Shown here: one piece after another, positions 15,813 to 24,483 of the stretch
How positions within the stretch are numbered: the first letter of the stretch is position 1
Layout of the letters: every line of letters starts with the position of its first letter
DNA from: Azospirillum cavernae
GTDB taxonomy: Bacteria; Pseudomonadota; Alphaproteobacteria; Azospirillales; Azospirillaceae
Reading direction: 5' to 3'
DNA length: 64,000 bases
Assembly (NCBI RefSeq): GCF_003590795.1
Contig: NZ_QYUL01000003.1
Span: 372,001 to 436,000 of the forward strand
Notes under the pieces: generated by a model
Databases searched by the model: none
What the model saw: only the letters and a program-made list of their open reading frames with translations
What the model was told of the DNA's origin: nothing
Translations under genes and position numbers: made by a program

Positions 15813-17705
15813 CTATCGGTCTGGCGAATGGTTCGGCGGCGGCGTTTGCGCGATGGCAGCCATGCCGTGGCCGTTGTCGGCGCCGTGGCTGGCGCTGTCG
15901 GTCGGCAGGGTCAGGGTGAAACGGCTGCCGACGCCCAGTTGGCTGTCCACCTGGATGGTTCCGCCATGCAGGGTGGCGATGCGGCGCACCATGTTCAGCC
16001 CGACCCCGCTGCCCGCCGCGCCGCTGGCGTTGGGCGCGCGGAAAAAGCGGTCGAAGATGTGGGGGAGGGCGTCCGGGGGAACGCCGATCCCTTGATCGGT
16101 CACGGCCAGCACGGCCAGCGGGCGGCCATCCTCGGCCCGTTCGGTCCAGGCGCGCAGCTCCACCCAACCGCCGGGTGGTGAGTATTTCAGGGCGTTGCCC
16201 AACAGATTGTGGACGCACAGCTCCAGCAGGGCCGAATCGCCAATCAACCGCGCCGGGCAGTCGGTCAACTCCAGTTGGATTGGCCGCTCGCCCGCGTCGT
16301 CGTTGGGCGCGGCCTCGGCGATTGCGCGCAGCAGGGCGGGCAGGTCGATCCGCTCCATGCGCAGGGTCACGGTGGGGTGGGACAGCCGGTCGTCGGCCAG
16401 ACAGCTTTCCAACAGATTGACCTGACGGCGCACCGCTTGGCGAATCTTGTCCAGCCGGGGCAGCATTGACGGCGCGTTGCGTTCCGCTTCCATCATCAGC
16501 AATTGCGCGGCGCTGTCGATGATGGCGAGCGGGGTTTTGAACTCGTGCGCCGCCATCGACAGATAGCTGTTCAGCGCGTGCTTGGCCTCCTGCTCGGCGG
16601 CGAGCCGCGCTTCGGCTTCGGCGCGGGCGGCGTCCAGCCGTTGGACCGTCTCCTCAAGCTGGGCCTCGACCCGGCGGCGGTGGGTGACGTCGCGCAACAG
16701 CAGCAAATGGCCGACCGACCGTTCCCCACCGCTGGCCGGGACGCCGCTGGCCAGAGCGACTCGCGTGGCCTCGAAGGCGCGGCGCCCCGCGCCCTGGCCC
16801 AAACTGACGAGGCGGGCTTGCAGCCCGTCGGTGGGGACGTTCCGCTCGGCCAGCGCCGGGCCTAGATCGGGCAGATCCGCCAGACGGCGGCCGATCAAGC
16901 CGCCCGGCGCCGCGCTTAGCGCCAGCGCCGCCGGGTTGGCCTCCACCACCGTGCCATCGGCGTCCAGCACCAGGACCGGGTCGGGAACCGCGTCGAGCAG
17001 GGCGTGGCGGGCCACCGGCAGCAGCGCGAACAGCCGCCGCCGGGTGATGAGCCAGTAAAAGACCGATCCCATCAGCAGGAAACTGAACGGCGTCGGATCA
17101 AAATCGAAAAGAAAGGCGTTGCCGGTGACGTAGCCGATGTTCGCCATCCAGGGCACCGCCATCGCCAGCAGAAACCCCAGATAATGGGCGCGGTAGGCGG
17201 GCGCGGCGCGGTGGATGCCGCTGGCGGTGACGACGACGCTCAACACCATGAAGGCGTAGAGATAAACCGTGGTGGCGAAGAACCAAAAGCCGTGGCTGTA
17301 GTCCAGCGCCGCGCCCGGTTGATCGTTGATCGGGATGGCCGAGACATACATCAGTCGATGCCAATCGTTGCTCATCGCCACAGCCCAGGTCAGCAGCCCC
17401 ATGCCGATGGGGATCAGACGCCAGCGCGGGCGCAATTCGCCGTGGATGTAGGACCAGATAAACAGGGTCCAGAAGCTGGGGGCGCCGACGATGCCAATCC
17501 AGGCCATCTTGGCCCAGAACAGCTTGTCGTCCGGCGCCACGGCCAGGATCTCCAAAGCGGCGGCGGTCGCCCACCAGGACGCCGACAGTTGCATCGCCAC
17601 GAAATTCACCCGACCGGGGAAATGCGGCAACCGCCCGCTGCGCCACGCCATCCACAGCGTGACCAGAACCGCGCCCAACAGGAGGATGGCGGGCGCGTTC
17701 AGCAT
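15813..17705 (-). CDS. Membrane sensor histidine kinase, 7TM-type N-terminus with PAS
   Basis: 630 residues. The first ~225 residues contain seven hydrophobic helices with WT-rich loops, like the HisKA_7TM sensor module. A PAS domain follows (residues ~235-350, VLDADGTVVEANPAALALSAAP), then a HisKA helix with SMAAHEFKTPLAII (phospho-accepting His), and a HATPase_c domain with NALKYSPPGG (N box), DQGIGVP, and GSGVGLNMVRRIATLHGG. The frame extends to 17831, but the ATG at 17705 precedes the first helix directly. No cognate response regulator is adjacent; dctQM follow downstream on the same strand, which suggests control of transport, though that is inference. Confidence 0.88.
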   Translation of the reverse strand: MLNAPAILLLGAVLVTLWMAWRSGRLPHFPGRVNFVAMQLSASWWATAAALEILAVAPDDKLFWAKMAWIGIVGAPSFWTLFIWSYIHGELRPRWRLIPIGMGLLTWAVAMSNDWHRLMYVSAIPINDQPGAALDYSHGFWFFATTVYLYAFMVLSVVVTASGIHRAAPAYRAHYLGFLLAMAVPWMANIGYVTGNAFLFDFDPTPFSFLLMGSVFYWLITRRRLFALLPVARHALLDAVPDPVLVLDADGTVVEANPAALALSAAPGGLIGRRLADLPDLGPALAERNVPTDGLQARLVSLGQGAGRRAFEATRVALASGVPASGGERSVGHLLLLRDVTHRRRVEAQLEETVQRLDAARAEAEARLAAEQEAKHALNSYLSMAAHEFKTPLAIIDSAAQLLMMEAERNAPSMLPRLDKIRQAVRRQVNLLESCLADDRLSHPTVTLRMERIDLPALLRAIAEAAPNDDAGERPIQLELTDCPARLIGDSALLELCVHNLLGNALKYSPPGGWVELRAWTERAEDGRPLAVLAVTDQGIGVPPDALPHIFDRFFRAPNASGAAGSGVGLNMVRRIATLHGGTIQVDSQLGVGSRFTLTLPTDSASHGADNGHGMAAIAQTPPPNHSPDR

Positions 17706-17850
17706 GGATGACAGGGGTGGGCGGACACGGACGCTTCCGAAGTGTGGCGTGGGAAAGGCTGGAAACCACCGATAGCATTTTTGACGCGATGGGTGATCCG
17801 CCCCGCGCGCATCCGTCCTATGCGCCGCCACATTTTAGAAACAGTCGCAA

Positions 17851-18534
17851 TCAGGCGTAGGCGTAGGGGCCGCCCCGTTCCAAGGCGCGCTGGTAGGCCG
17901 GGCGGGCGTGGATGCGCTCCAGCCACGCCATCAGGGCCGGTCGGCTGCCGTCCAACCCGGCGCGGGACGCGGCGGCTTCCAGAGGGAAGCTCATTTGGAT
18001 GTCGGCGACGCTGAACTCAGAACCGGCGAACCAAGTGGACGCGCTGAGATGGGCCTCCAAATAGTCCAGATGCTGGGTCAGGCGGGGGCCGACCATGGCG
18101 GCGGTCACGGCTCCGGCGATCTTGCGGGCGATGGGACGCAGGAGAAACGGCATCGGCGGGCGGCTCATCCGGTCCAGAACCAGCTTCAGCAGCAACAGCG
18201 GCATCAGCGAGCCTTCGGCGTAATGCAGCCAGTAGGTGCAGGCGCGTCGTTCCGCTGTGGCGGGTGGCGGGCGCAGGCGGCCATCGCCGTGGGTCTCGAC
18301 CAGATACTCCAGGATGGCGCCGGATTCGGCGATGGTCAGGCTGGTCCCGGCCCCGTCATCGTCGGTGATGACCGGCGATTTTCCCAACGGGTGGACGGCG
18401 CGCAGGCTGGCCGGAGCGGCCATCGTCTGAGGGTCGCGCTCATAGCGGACGATGTCGTAGGGGACTTGCAGTTCTTCCAGCAGCCAGAGGATGCGCTGGG
18501 AGCGCGAGTTGTTCAAATGATGGACGGTTATCAT
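17851..18534 (-). CDS. Glutathione S-transferase
   Basis: 227 residues with the canonical two-domain GST layout. The N-terminal thioredoxin-like domain carries HHLNNSRSQRILWLLEELQVPYD (a Ser/Asn active-site region rather than Tyr), the cis-Pro segment LGKSPVITDD and the ESGAILEYLVE glutathione-binding motif. A helical C-terminal domain follows, with STWFAGSEFSVADIQMSFPLEA (N-capping box). It conjugates glutathione to electrophiles or reduces peroxides in the cytosol; the substrate is not predictable. It is a single gene between the sensor kinase and a chemoreceptor. Confidence 0.92.
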   Translation of the reverse strand: MITVHHLNNSRSQRILWLLEELQVPYDIVRYERDPQTMAAPASLRAVHPLGKSPVITDDDGAGTSLTIAESGAILEYLVETHGDGRLRPPPATAERRACTYWLHYAEGSLMPLLLLKLVLDRMSRPPMPFLLRPIARKIAGAVTAAMVGPRLTQHLDYLEAHLSASTWFAGSEFSVADIQMSFPLEAAASRAGLDGSRPALMAWLERIHARPAYQRALERGGPYAYA

Positions 18535-18630
18535 GGCGAGGCCCCGATTCCTGGCGGTTGCTGGGCGCCGACCGGAAGGGCCGCACGCTTGTCTGACCTA
18601 TACGTCAAGAAAGCCGGGCTGGTTCACCGC

Positions 18631-18662
18631 CAAGAAAAATGGCGCCGGAAGACCGGCGCCAT
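18631..18662 (-). terminator. Intrinsic terminator of the chemoreceptor gene (minus strand)
   Basis: Perfect 10-bp stem ATGGCGCCGG / CCGGCGCCAT with a 4-nt loop. Read on the minus strand it is followed by TTTTTCTTG. It lies ~30 bp after the stop of the chemoreceptor at 18691. Confidence 0.85.
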
Positions 18663-18690
18663 GGAGCGGAGATGCAGGGACGGAGGGAGA

Positions 18691-20256
18691 TCAGGCCCGG
18701 CGGAGCGATCCGACGAAATCGCCGACCTGGGCTTGCATCGCGTTGACGCGGCTTTGCAGGGTGTTCATGGCGTCGCGCAAGCGTCCGGTGGCGTCGCCGG
18801 TCTGTTCGGCGGCGGATGTGGTGGCGTTGACGTCGCCCAACAGGGCGCGCACGCCCTGCGCCGCTTCGTTGACGCCGCGCCCGATTTCGCCGGTGGCCGC
18901 GTTCTGCTCTTCCACCGCCGCCGCGATGGAGGCGCTGATTTCGCTGACGCTGCTGACGACCTTGGCGATTTCGGTGATTTCGCTCGCCGCCGCGCCGGTC
19001 GAATCCTGAATGGCGCGGATCTGGCTTTCGATTTCTTCGGTCGCTTTGGCGGTCTGGTTGGCCAGCGCCTTGACCTCGCCCGCCACGACGGCGAAGCCCT
19101 TGCCCGCTTCGCCCGCGCGCGCCGCCTCGATGGTCGCGTTCAGCGCCAACAGGTTGGTTTGGCTGGCGATGGAGTTGATGAGCGTCACCACCGCGTTGAC
19201 CTTGTCCGCCGCCTGGACCAGCCCGGCGACCCGCTCCTCCGCCCGGTTGGCGCGCACCGACGCCTCCCCCGCGATCTGTTGGGAGCGTTGGGCTTGGCTG
19301 GAAATTTCACGGATGGACGCGGCGAGCTGTTCGACCGCCGCCGCCATGCTGTCCACGCCGCTGTTGACCGACGCGGCGTTTCCGGCGGCGCGCTGGCTGA
19401 CCTCGCCGTTCCGTTCGGCGGCGGCGCTCAACAGCCGGGTTGAATCGCCCATTTGATTGGCGGTGGAGCAGACCTCGGCCATCACCGAACTGACCTGCCG
19501 CTCGAAATTGTCGGCGACCCCGGCGATGGCGGCGCGACGGTCGCTTTCCGCCCGCTGGCGCATCCGTTCCTGTTCGGCCTGGAGATGCTGCTTTTCGATG
19601 CCGTGTTCCTTGAAGACCTGCACGGCGGCGGCCATCCGGCCAATCTCGTCGCTGCGCTCTTGCGAGGGAACGATGGTGGCGGTGTCGCCAGCGGCCAGTT
19701 GCGACATGGTGGCGGTCAACTGGACGATGGGCTTGGTGGCCCCGCGCACGATCCAGAACAGCACGCCGCAGACGGCGACCAGGGCGAGGAAACCGGCGAT
19801 GGCCAGCATCGTCGCCCGCTCCAGCGCCTGTTTTTCGGCCCGCGCGGCGGACAAGCGCACCTCGACCGAACCAAGGACGGTGCTGCGCCCGTCGGCCTTG
19901 CGCACCACGTCGGCCTTGCGCACCAGGATCAAGGCGCCGCTGGCCGCCGCGTTGCCGTGGCTGGCGAACACCACGCCCTTGGGATCGACCACCTTGCTGC
20001 TGACATAGTCGGGATCGTTGCCGAGCGCGGCGAGCTGGGACGTCGCCGATTCCTTGTCGACGTTCCACAGCGCCTCGGTCAACCCCCCGGCGATGATGTT
20101 GGTGGTGACGTTGGCGCGGTCCTCCAGCGAGGTCCGGCCGTCTTCCAAATTGATTTTGGCGGCGCTGACGACGGTGATGAGAGCCATCACGGTGACGATC
20201 AGGGCGATTGGCACGACCACCCGCATGGCCAGCGCCCGCGTTACAAATTTCAGCAT
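18691..20256 (-). CDS. Methyl-accepting chemotaxis protein
   Basis: 521 residues. Membrane helix 1 (VVVPIALIVTVMALITVV) is followed by a ~140-residue periplasmic sensor (GRTSLEDRANVTTNIIAGGLTEALWNVDKESATSQL), which looks like a single sCache-type domain. Helix 2 (MLAIAGFLALVAVCGVLFWIV) is followed by a HAMP domain and a full cytoplasmic signalling domain with the hairpin tip INSIASQTNLLALNATIEAARAGEAGKGFAVVA. There is no CheR-tether pentapeptide at the C-terminus. The frame extends to 20373, but the ATG at 20256 is the one placed before helix 1, with GGGGAG nearby. Ligand is unknown. An intrinsic terminator follows. Confidence 0.93.
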   Translation of the reverse strand: MLKFVTRALAMRVVVPIALIVTVMALITVVSAAKINLEDGRTSLEDRANVTTNIIAGGLTEALWNVDKESATSQLAALGNDPDYVSSKVVDPKGVVFASHGNAAASGALILVRKADVVRKADGRSTVLGSVEVRLSAARAEKQALERATMLAIAGFLALVAVCGVLFWIVRGATKPIVQLTATMSQLAAGDTATIVPSQERSDEIGRMAAAVQVFKEHGIEKQHLQAEQERMRQRAESDRRAAIAGVADNFERQVSSVMAEVCSTANQMGDSTRLLSAAAERNGEVSQRAAGNAASVNSGVDSMAAAVEQLAASIREISSQAQRSQQIAGEASVRANRAEERVAGLVQAADKVNAVVTLINSIASQTNLLALNATIEAARAGEAGKGFAVVAGEVKALANQTAKATEEIESQIRAIQDSTGAAASEITEIAKVVSSVSEISASIAAAVEEQNAATGEIGRGVNEAAQGVRALLGDVNATTSAAEQTGDATGRLRDAMNTLQSRVNAMQAQVGDFVGSLRRA

Positions 20257-20784
20257 CCTACCGGCTCCCCTTCTGGTCGGCGCCCCGATTCCCTGCAACC
20301 GGGGTGGCCTTATCCTGGCAACGGCGTCAACGGTGCGATCAAGAAGGAAGCCTCGCCTGAGCGCCAAAGGCAACCAATGCGAGAATTTCCCCTACTCCCC
20401 AGATGGCGGTAATTTTGTGTTCTTTTTCTGTTTCAGTACAGCGTCGAGACTCTTAAACTTTCGTTACACGAACAGCAGTCTATAAGGCTTAACAAGGATT
20501 TGCATGCCCAAATTTCACCGGGAAAACCCTGAAGGAGCCATCGGGGCCGGGATGCCCCTGTTTCGGGTTCCAATGGAATTCTGATGGACGTCGCCAGAGT
20601 CGCGCGGTGGATCTTGCGCAAGACGTCGCCCAGTCCGCACTATGCGCGGCGGGAGGCGCTGCGTGTGGGCATCGGCTTTGTTCAACCAAAGAGTGGCTAA
20701 AACGGTTATGGGGTTTAATCGAAGTTTTTATCGAGAACTGAAGTTCTCCCAACGTCACTGCAATTAATACTGTTGGAGATTCTG
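20257..20784. other. Long intergenic region at the edge of an AT-rich island
   Basis: About 530 bp without a supportable gene. From ~20410 it becomes AT-richer than the neighbours (TTTTGTGTTCTTTTTCTG...), then contains a GC-rich block around 20530-20690, before the AT-rich gene at 20785. The mosaic composition suggests insertion scars or remnants of mobile DNA, but I found no recognisable transposase, terminal inverted repeat or tRNA. Confidence 0.4.
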
Positions 20785-21345
20785 ATGGAAAATAAAGAAA
20801 AAAGCATGTTCGAGTTTTTTTTTGGAATTCTTTCTACTAATTTTTTTATTGGACTGACTGTTATTGGGTTGATTTCTATTTTTTCTTCTTATGGAGTAGG
20901 GAGAGACGTGATAAGTTTCATATTTAATAGTGATGCTATAAGGATTGTTGATATAATCCCGAATTACAGTCTTCTTAGGGGTATTTCCAATCAGAATGAT
21001 CAGTATATCTGCCGATCGGTATATGTGATAAATGTTTTTTCTTTTAATATCGCTATAGTTTTTTCTATATTTACTTCGTACATATATGAATCACACAAGC
21101 ATAATCATAATGCGGAGATATTCGGGAGCGTGTGGAAAACTTATGTATTGTTTTTCTTGGCTATAACTATAACATTTATAATGCTTATTATTCACCTCAT
21201 AGATATTGATAAATGTATAATATATGGAAGCAATGCAAGAAAGAGAATAGCTTTTTCATCTTCATCATTTTTATTTACAGTTGTCTACGGACTTCTCTTG
21301 GTTCCATCCATGCTGTTGAGTAGTAAAAAGAAAAATGTTCAATAA
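20785..21345 (+). CDS. Orphan AT-rich membrane protein, four predicted helices
   Basis: 186 residues, coded with strongly AT-rich codons (TTT, ATA, AAT), unlike everything around it. Four hydrophobic segments are visible (about 10-35, 80-102, 118-142 and 158-178). The middle loop has a HKHNHNAE stretch, and the C-terminus is Lys-rich (SSKKKN), consistent with an inner-membrane protein. I recognise no family. The ATG at 20785 has GGAG at suitable spacing; an in-frame TTG at 20773 is less likely. The base composition and lack of relatives in context suggest recent horizontal transfer. Function is unknown. Confidence 0.6.
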   Translation: MENKEKSMFEFFFGILSTNFFIGLTVIGLISIFSSYGVGRDVISFIFNSDAIRIVDIIPNYSLLRGISNQNDQYICRSVYVINVFSFNIAIVFSIFTSYIYESHKHNHNAEIFGSVWKTYVLFFLAITITFIMLIIHLIDIDKCIIYGSNARKRIAFSSSSFLFTVVYGLLLVPSMLLSSKKKNVQ

Positions 21346-21454
21346 TATGAAGTATCAACTTCGGAATCCCCCGAACGCGCGAATCACCGGCCCCGACGGA
21401 CGGCGCGCGCCGGGGGCTGAACCACAACAACCGGCGCCGAATGGAGCCATCGCC

Positions 21455-22723
21455 GTGACGTCCTTCGCCCTCAACCCCGCCGCGCCCAAATGGGCGAGCC
21501 TGCCCAGCCATCGGTCCTGGTTGTTGGGCCAAGCGGATGATTTGTTCGCCTTTTTTGAGCGGGCGAGCCTCAACCCGCTGGGTGGCTTCCATGATCTGGA
21601 CCGGCGGGGTCAGCCGACGCCGGTCGGCGCGCCGCCGGGGGGACGTCCGGGCCGCGCCCTGCATGTGACCACCCGCATGGTCCATTGCTATTCCATCGCC
21701 CATCTGCTGGGACGGCCCGGCGCCGACGCGCTGGTCGATCACGGCATGGCCTTTCTGTGGAACGGCCACCGCGACGCCGTCAATGGCGGTTATTTCTGGG
21801 GCGTCGGCTATGACGCGCCGACCGACGACAGCAAGCAGGCCTATGGCCACGCCTTTGTCCTGCTGGCGGCGTCGAGCGCCAAGCTGGCCGGGCATCCCGA
21901 CGCCGACCGGCTGTTGACCGACGTCTCCACCATCCTCCACGAACGTTTTTGGGAGGAGGAGCATGGCGCGGTGGCGGAGGAGTTCAGCCGCGACTGGCGG
22001 CCCCTGGACCACTATCGCGGCCAGAACTCCAACATGCATCTGACCGAAGCCCTGATGGCGGCGTTCGAGGCGACCGGGGACGGCAATTATCTGCGAATGG
22101 CCGAGCGGATCGCCGATTTGATCGTTCGCCGCCACGCCGCCCAAAACGCCTGGCGGCTGCCGGAGCATTTCACCGAGGATTGGACGCTCGACCGCGATTA
22201 TTCGGGCAGCCCGATGTTCCGCCCCTACGGCACGACGCCCGGCCATTGGCTGGAATGGGCGCGGCTGCTGTTGCAGCTTTGGGAGATGGGCGGGCGGCGG
22301 ATTGATTGGATGCCGGGGGCGGCGGCCAGCCTGTTCCGCCAAGCCGTGGCCGATGGCTGGGACGCGGCGACCGGCGGCTTTTACTACACCTTGGAGTGGG
22401 ACGGTTCGCCCCGCATCCGCGAACGCTACTGGTGGCCCTGCTGCGAGGGCATCGGCGCGGCGGCCTTCCTCAACGCCATCGACGGCGATCCCTTTTACGA
22501 GGAGTGGTATCGGCGCATTTGGAACTTCAGCGCCACCCGCCTGATCGACCGCGAGCATGGCGGTTGGCACCCCCAGCTTGGCGAGGACATGCAACCCACG
22601 GTCAACCCGTTCTTTGGCAAGCCCGACCTGTATCACGCGCTGCAAGCCTGCCTGATTCCGCTGGTCCCGACCACCGGCAGCATCGCCGGCGGGCTGGCGC
22701 AGGGCCGGATCAACCTCGGGTGA
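21455..22723 (+). CDS. N-acylglucosamine 2-epimerase (AGE)-family enzyme
   Basis: 422 residues, the usual size for AGE-type (alpha/alpha)6-barrel epimerases/isomerases. Family hallmarks include TTRMVHCYSIAHLLG, GGYFWGV, KQAYGHAFVLLAASS, PLDHYRGQNSNMHLTEALMAA, and near the end EREHGGWHPQL and FFGKPDLYHALQA. Members interconvert N-acetylglucosamine/N-acetylmannosamine, mannose/fructose or cellobiose forms; the natural substrate here is unknown. The start is a GTG at 21455 with GGAG 8 nt upstream; an upstream in-frame ATG (21335) lies in the AT-rich gene and is unlikely. It ends 13 bp before the sigma-54 regulator gene on the same strand. Confidence 0.8.
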   Translation: MTSFALNPAAPKWASLPSHRSWLLGQADDLFAFFERASLNPLGGFHDLDRRGQPTPVGAPPGGRPGRALHVTTRMVHCYSIAHLLGRPGADALVDHGMAFLWNGHRDAVNGGYFWGVGYDAPTDDSKQAYGHAFVLLAASSAKLAGHPDADRLLTDVSTILHERFWEEEHGAVAEEFSRDWRPLDHYRGQNSNMHLTEALMAAFEATGDGNYLRMAERIADLIVRRHAAQNAWRLPEHFTEDWTLDRDYSGSPMFRPYGTTPGHWLEWARLLLQLWEMGGRRIDWMPGAAASLFRQAVADGWDAATGGFYYTLEWDGSPRIRERYWWPCCEGIGAAAFLNAIDGDPFYEEWYRRIWNFSATRLIDREHGGWHPQLGEDMQPTVNPFFGKPDLYHALQACLIPLVPTTGSIAGGLAQGRINLG

Positions 22724-22736
22724 CGGGCGCGCGCGG

Positions 22737-24254
22737 ATGACGGGCGTGTTCAACAGCGACGGCAAGGGCGGCTTCGTCGGCCCGTTCGGCGGCGGCCCCT
22801 TTGGTGGCGGTCTGGACGTCTTGCGCGGGCGCGCCATGCCGTCGCTGTTCGAGGCGCTGGACAAGCAGTCCGAAGGCACGGTGGCGGTGGACCGCGACGC
22901 CCGCGTCATCTGGATCAACGCCAAATATGCCAAGATGCTGGGGATCGCCGATCCGGCCCTGGCGATTGGCCGCGAGGTGGAGGAGATCATCCCCAACTCG
23001 CAGATGCGGCAGGTCATCACCAGCGGCCAGCCGATCCTGTTGGATCTGATGCTGTTCGGCGCGCAGCGGCTGGTGGTGTCGCGCTTTCCGCTGACCGACG
23101 ACAGCGGCGCCGTGATCGGGGCGGTCGGCTTCGTCCTCTACGACAGTCTGCATCGGCTGAAGCCGCTGCTGGCCGAACTGTCGCGCCTGGAGGCCGAGTT
23201 GGCGGCGACCAAGCGGCGCTTGGATGAACGGCGGCAGCCGCGCTACACCCTGCAAAGCTACGTCGGCGACAGCCCGGCCTGCCTGGAGGTCAAGCGCAAG
23301 GCCCGTCTGGCCGCCCGCACCGACGCGCCGATCCTGCTGATGGGCGAGACCGGCACCGGCAAGGAGCTGATCGCCCAGGCGATTCACGGGTTGTCGGCGC
23401 GCACCGGGCGGCCCTTCGTCGGCGTCAACGTCGCGGCGATTCCCGACACGCTGCTGGAGGCCGAGTTCTTCGGCGCGGTGGCCGGAGCTTACACCGGGGT
23501 GGACCGGCGCGGGCGCGAGGGTCGCTTCAAAACCGCCGACGGCGGCACGCTGTTCCTCGACGAAATCGGCGACATGCCCTTGGCCTTGCAGGCCAAACTG
23601 CTGCGCGCCCTGCAAGAGCAGGAGATTGAGCCGCTGGGGTCGGATCGTCCGATCAAGGTCGATGTCCGGGTGATCGCCGCCACCAACGTTGATCTGGAGC
23701 AGCGGATCATCGACGGGCAATTCCGCGCCGACCTGTATTACCGGCTGAACGTGCTGCCGATCCGTCTGCCGTCCTTGTCGGAGCTGGGCAACGGGCTGGA
23801 GGCCATCGCCGAGTCGGTGTTGCAGGAGATCGCCGCCCGCACCGGCCTGCCCGGACGCGGCCTGACCCCGGAAGCGGTCGAGGCGCTGAGCCGCCACCCC
23901 TGGCCCGGCAACGTCCGCGAATTGCGCAACGTGCTGGAACGCGCCTGCCTGCTGACCGACAACCGGCGGCTGACGGTGGAGGATCTGGCCGAAGCCCTGC
24001 CGACGGTGCGCCGCGCGGCCAGCGCCGCCCTTCCGGCCCCGGCGGCGGCGGCCCCGGTTCCTGCCCCGCCGCCCGAACCCGCCCCGCCGCTGCCCGATTA
24101 CGACACGGCGTTCGACGGGTTCGAGCGCGACCTCTTGCGGCGGGCGCTGGCGCTGAGCGGCGGCAAGGCGGAGGTCGCCGCCCGCCGCCTGGGCGTGTCC
24201 CGCGCCGCCTTTTACAAGAAGATGGCCCGTCTCGGCCTGCGGGCGAAGGGGTGA
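22737..24254 (+). CDS. PAS-containing sigma-54-dependent transcriptional activator
   Basis: 505 residues. A Gly-rich N-terminus (1-30) is followed by a PAS domain (~35-140), a helical linker and an AAA+ sigma-54 activator domain (~172-405): Walker A GETGTGKE (203-210), the sigma-54-contact loop GAYTGV (250-255) in place of GAFTGA, and Walker B TLFLDEIGDM (271-280). A Fis-type helix-turn-helix lies at the end (ARRLGVSRAAFYKKMARLGL). The architecture resembles HbcR, the activator of 3-hydroxybutyrate catabolism in Pseudomonas. A gntP-scoAB-bdhA operon with a sigma-54 promoter lies ~8 kb away, which makes this the most plausible target. The gene follows the AGE gene by 13 bp. Confidence 0.85.
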   Translation: MTGVFNSDGKGGFVGPFGGGPFGGGLDVLRGRAMPSLFEALDKQSEGTVAVDRDARVIWINAKYAKMLGIADPALAIGREVEEIIPNSQMRQVITSGQPILLDLMLFGAQRLVVSRFPLTDDSGAVIGAVGFVLYDSLHRLKPLLAELSRLEAELAATKRRLDERRQPRYTLQSYVGDSPACLEVKRKARLAARTDAPILLMGETGTGKELIAQAIHGLSARTGRPFVGVNVAAIPDTLLEAEFFGAVAGAYTGVDRRGREGRFKTADGGTLFLDEIGDMPLALQAKLLRALQEQEIEPLGSDRPIKVDVRVIAATNVDLEQRIIDGQFRADLYYRLNVLPIRLPSLSELGNGLEAIAESVLQEIAARTGLPGRGLTPEAVEALSRHPWPGNVRELRNVLERACLLTDNRRLTVEDLAEALPTVRRAASAALPAPAAAAPVPAPPPEPAPPLPDYDTAFDGFERDLLRRALALSGGKAEVAARRLGVSRAAFYKKMARLGLRAKG

Positions 24255-24274
24255 GGCGGTCGCGCACATCCATA

Positions 24275-24355
24275 CAATATCGCATTGACTGGATAATATT
24301 GGATTGATTGCGTCCGAATGACGCATTCAATCGCCTTGATGTCTGCATTCAATCG
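24275..24355. promoter_or_regulatory. Repeat-rich operator-like region upstream of ccoG
   Basis: Within ~80 bp there is an imperfect inverted repeat (ATTGATTGCGTC at 24303 and GACGCATTCAAT at 24320, 11 of 12 matching), plus a direct repeat GCATTCAATCG at 24323 and 24345, spaced 22 bp (two helical turns). A weaker copy, GCATTGACT, lies at ~24282. These look like binding sites for a dimeric or co-operative regulator. They are not a canonical FNR box (TTGAT-N4-ATCAA). Confidence 0.45.
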
Positions 24356-24483
24356 GCGTACAAACAGACCAGACAGCGACGACGGTTTTGCGGTGCGCGC
24401 GCCGTCGCGCCAGCCCTTTGGTCCGCCCTGCGGGTGATGGGTTGCCTGTTCGCCGCGCCATTCCTCTTTCGACCGAGGCTGTC

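Noticed and set aside
20489..20758. Short minus-strand frames in the AT/GC mosaic region
   Set aside because: They have no ribosome-binding site, no consistent codon pattern and no recognisable transposase or other family.
24275..24355. FNR box for ccoG
   Set aside because: No TTGAT-N4-ATCAA is present; the repeats have other spacing and were listed only as unidentified operator-like sites.
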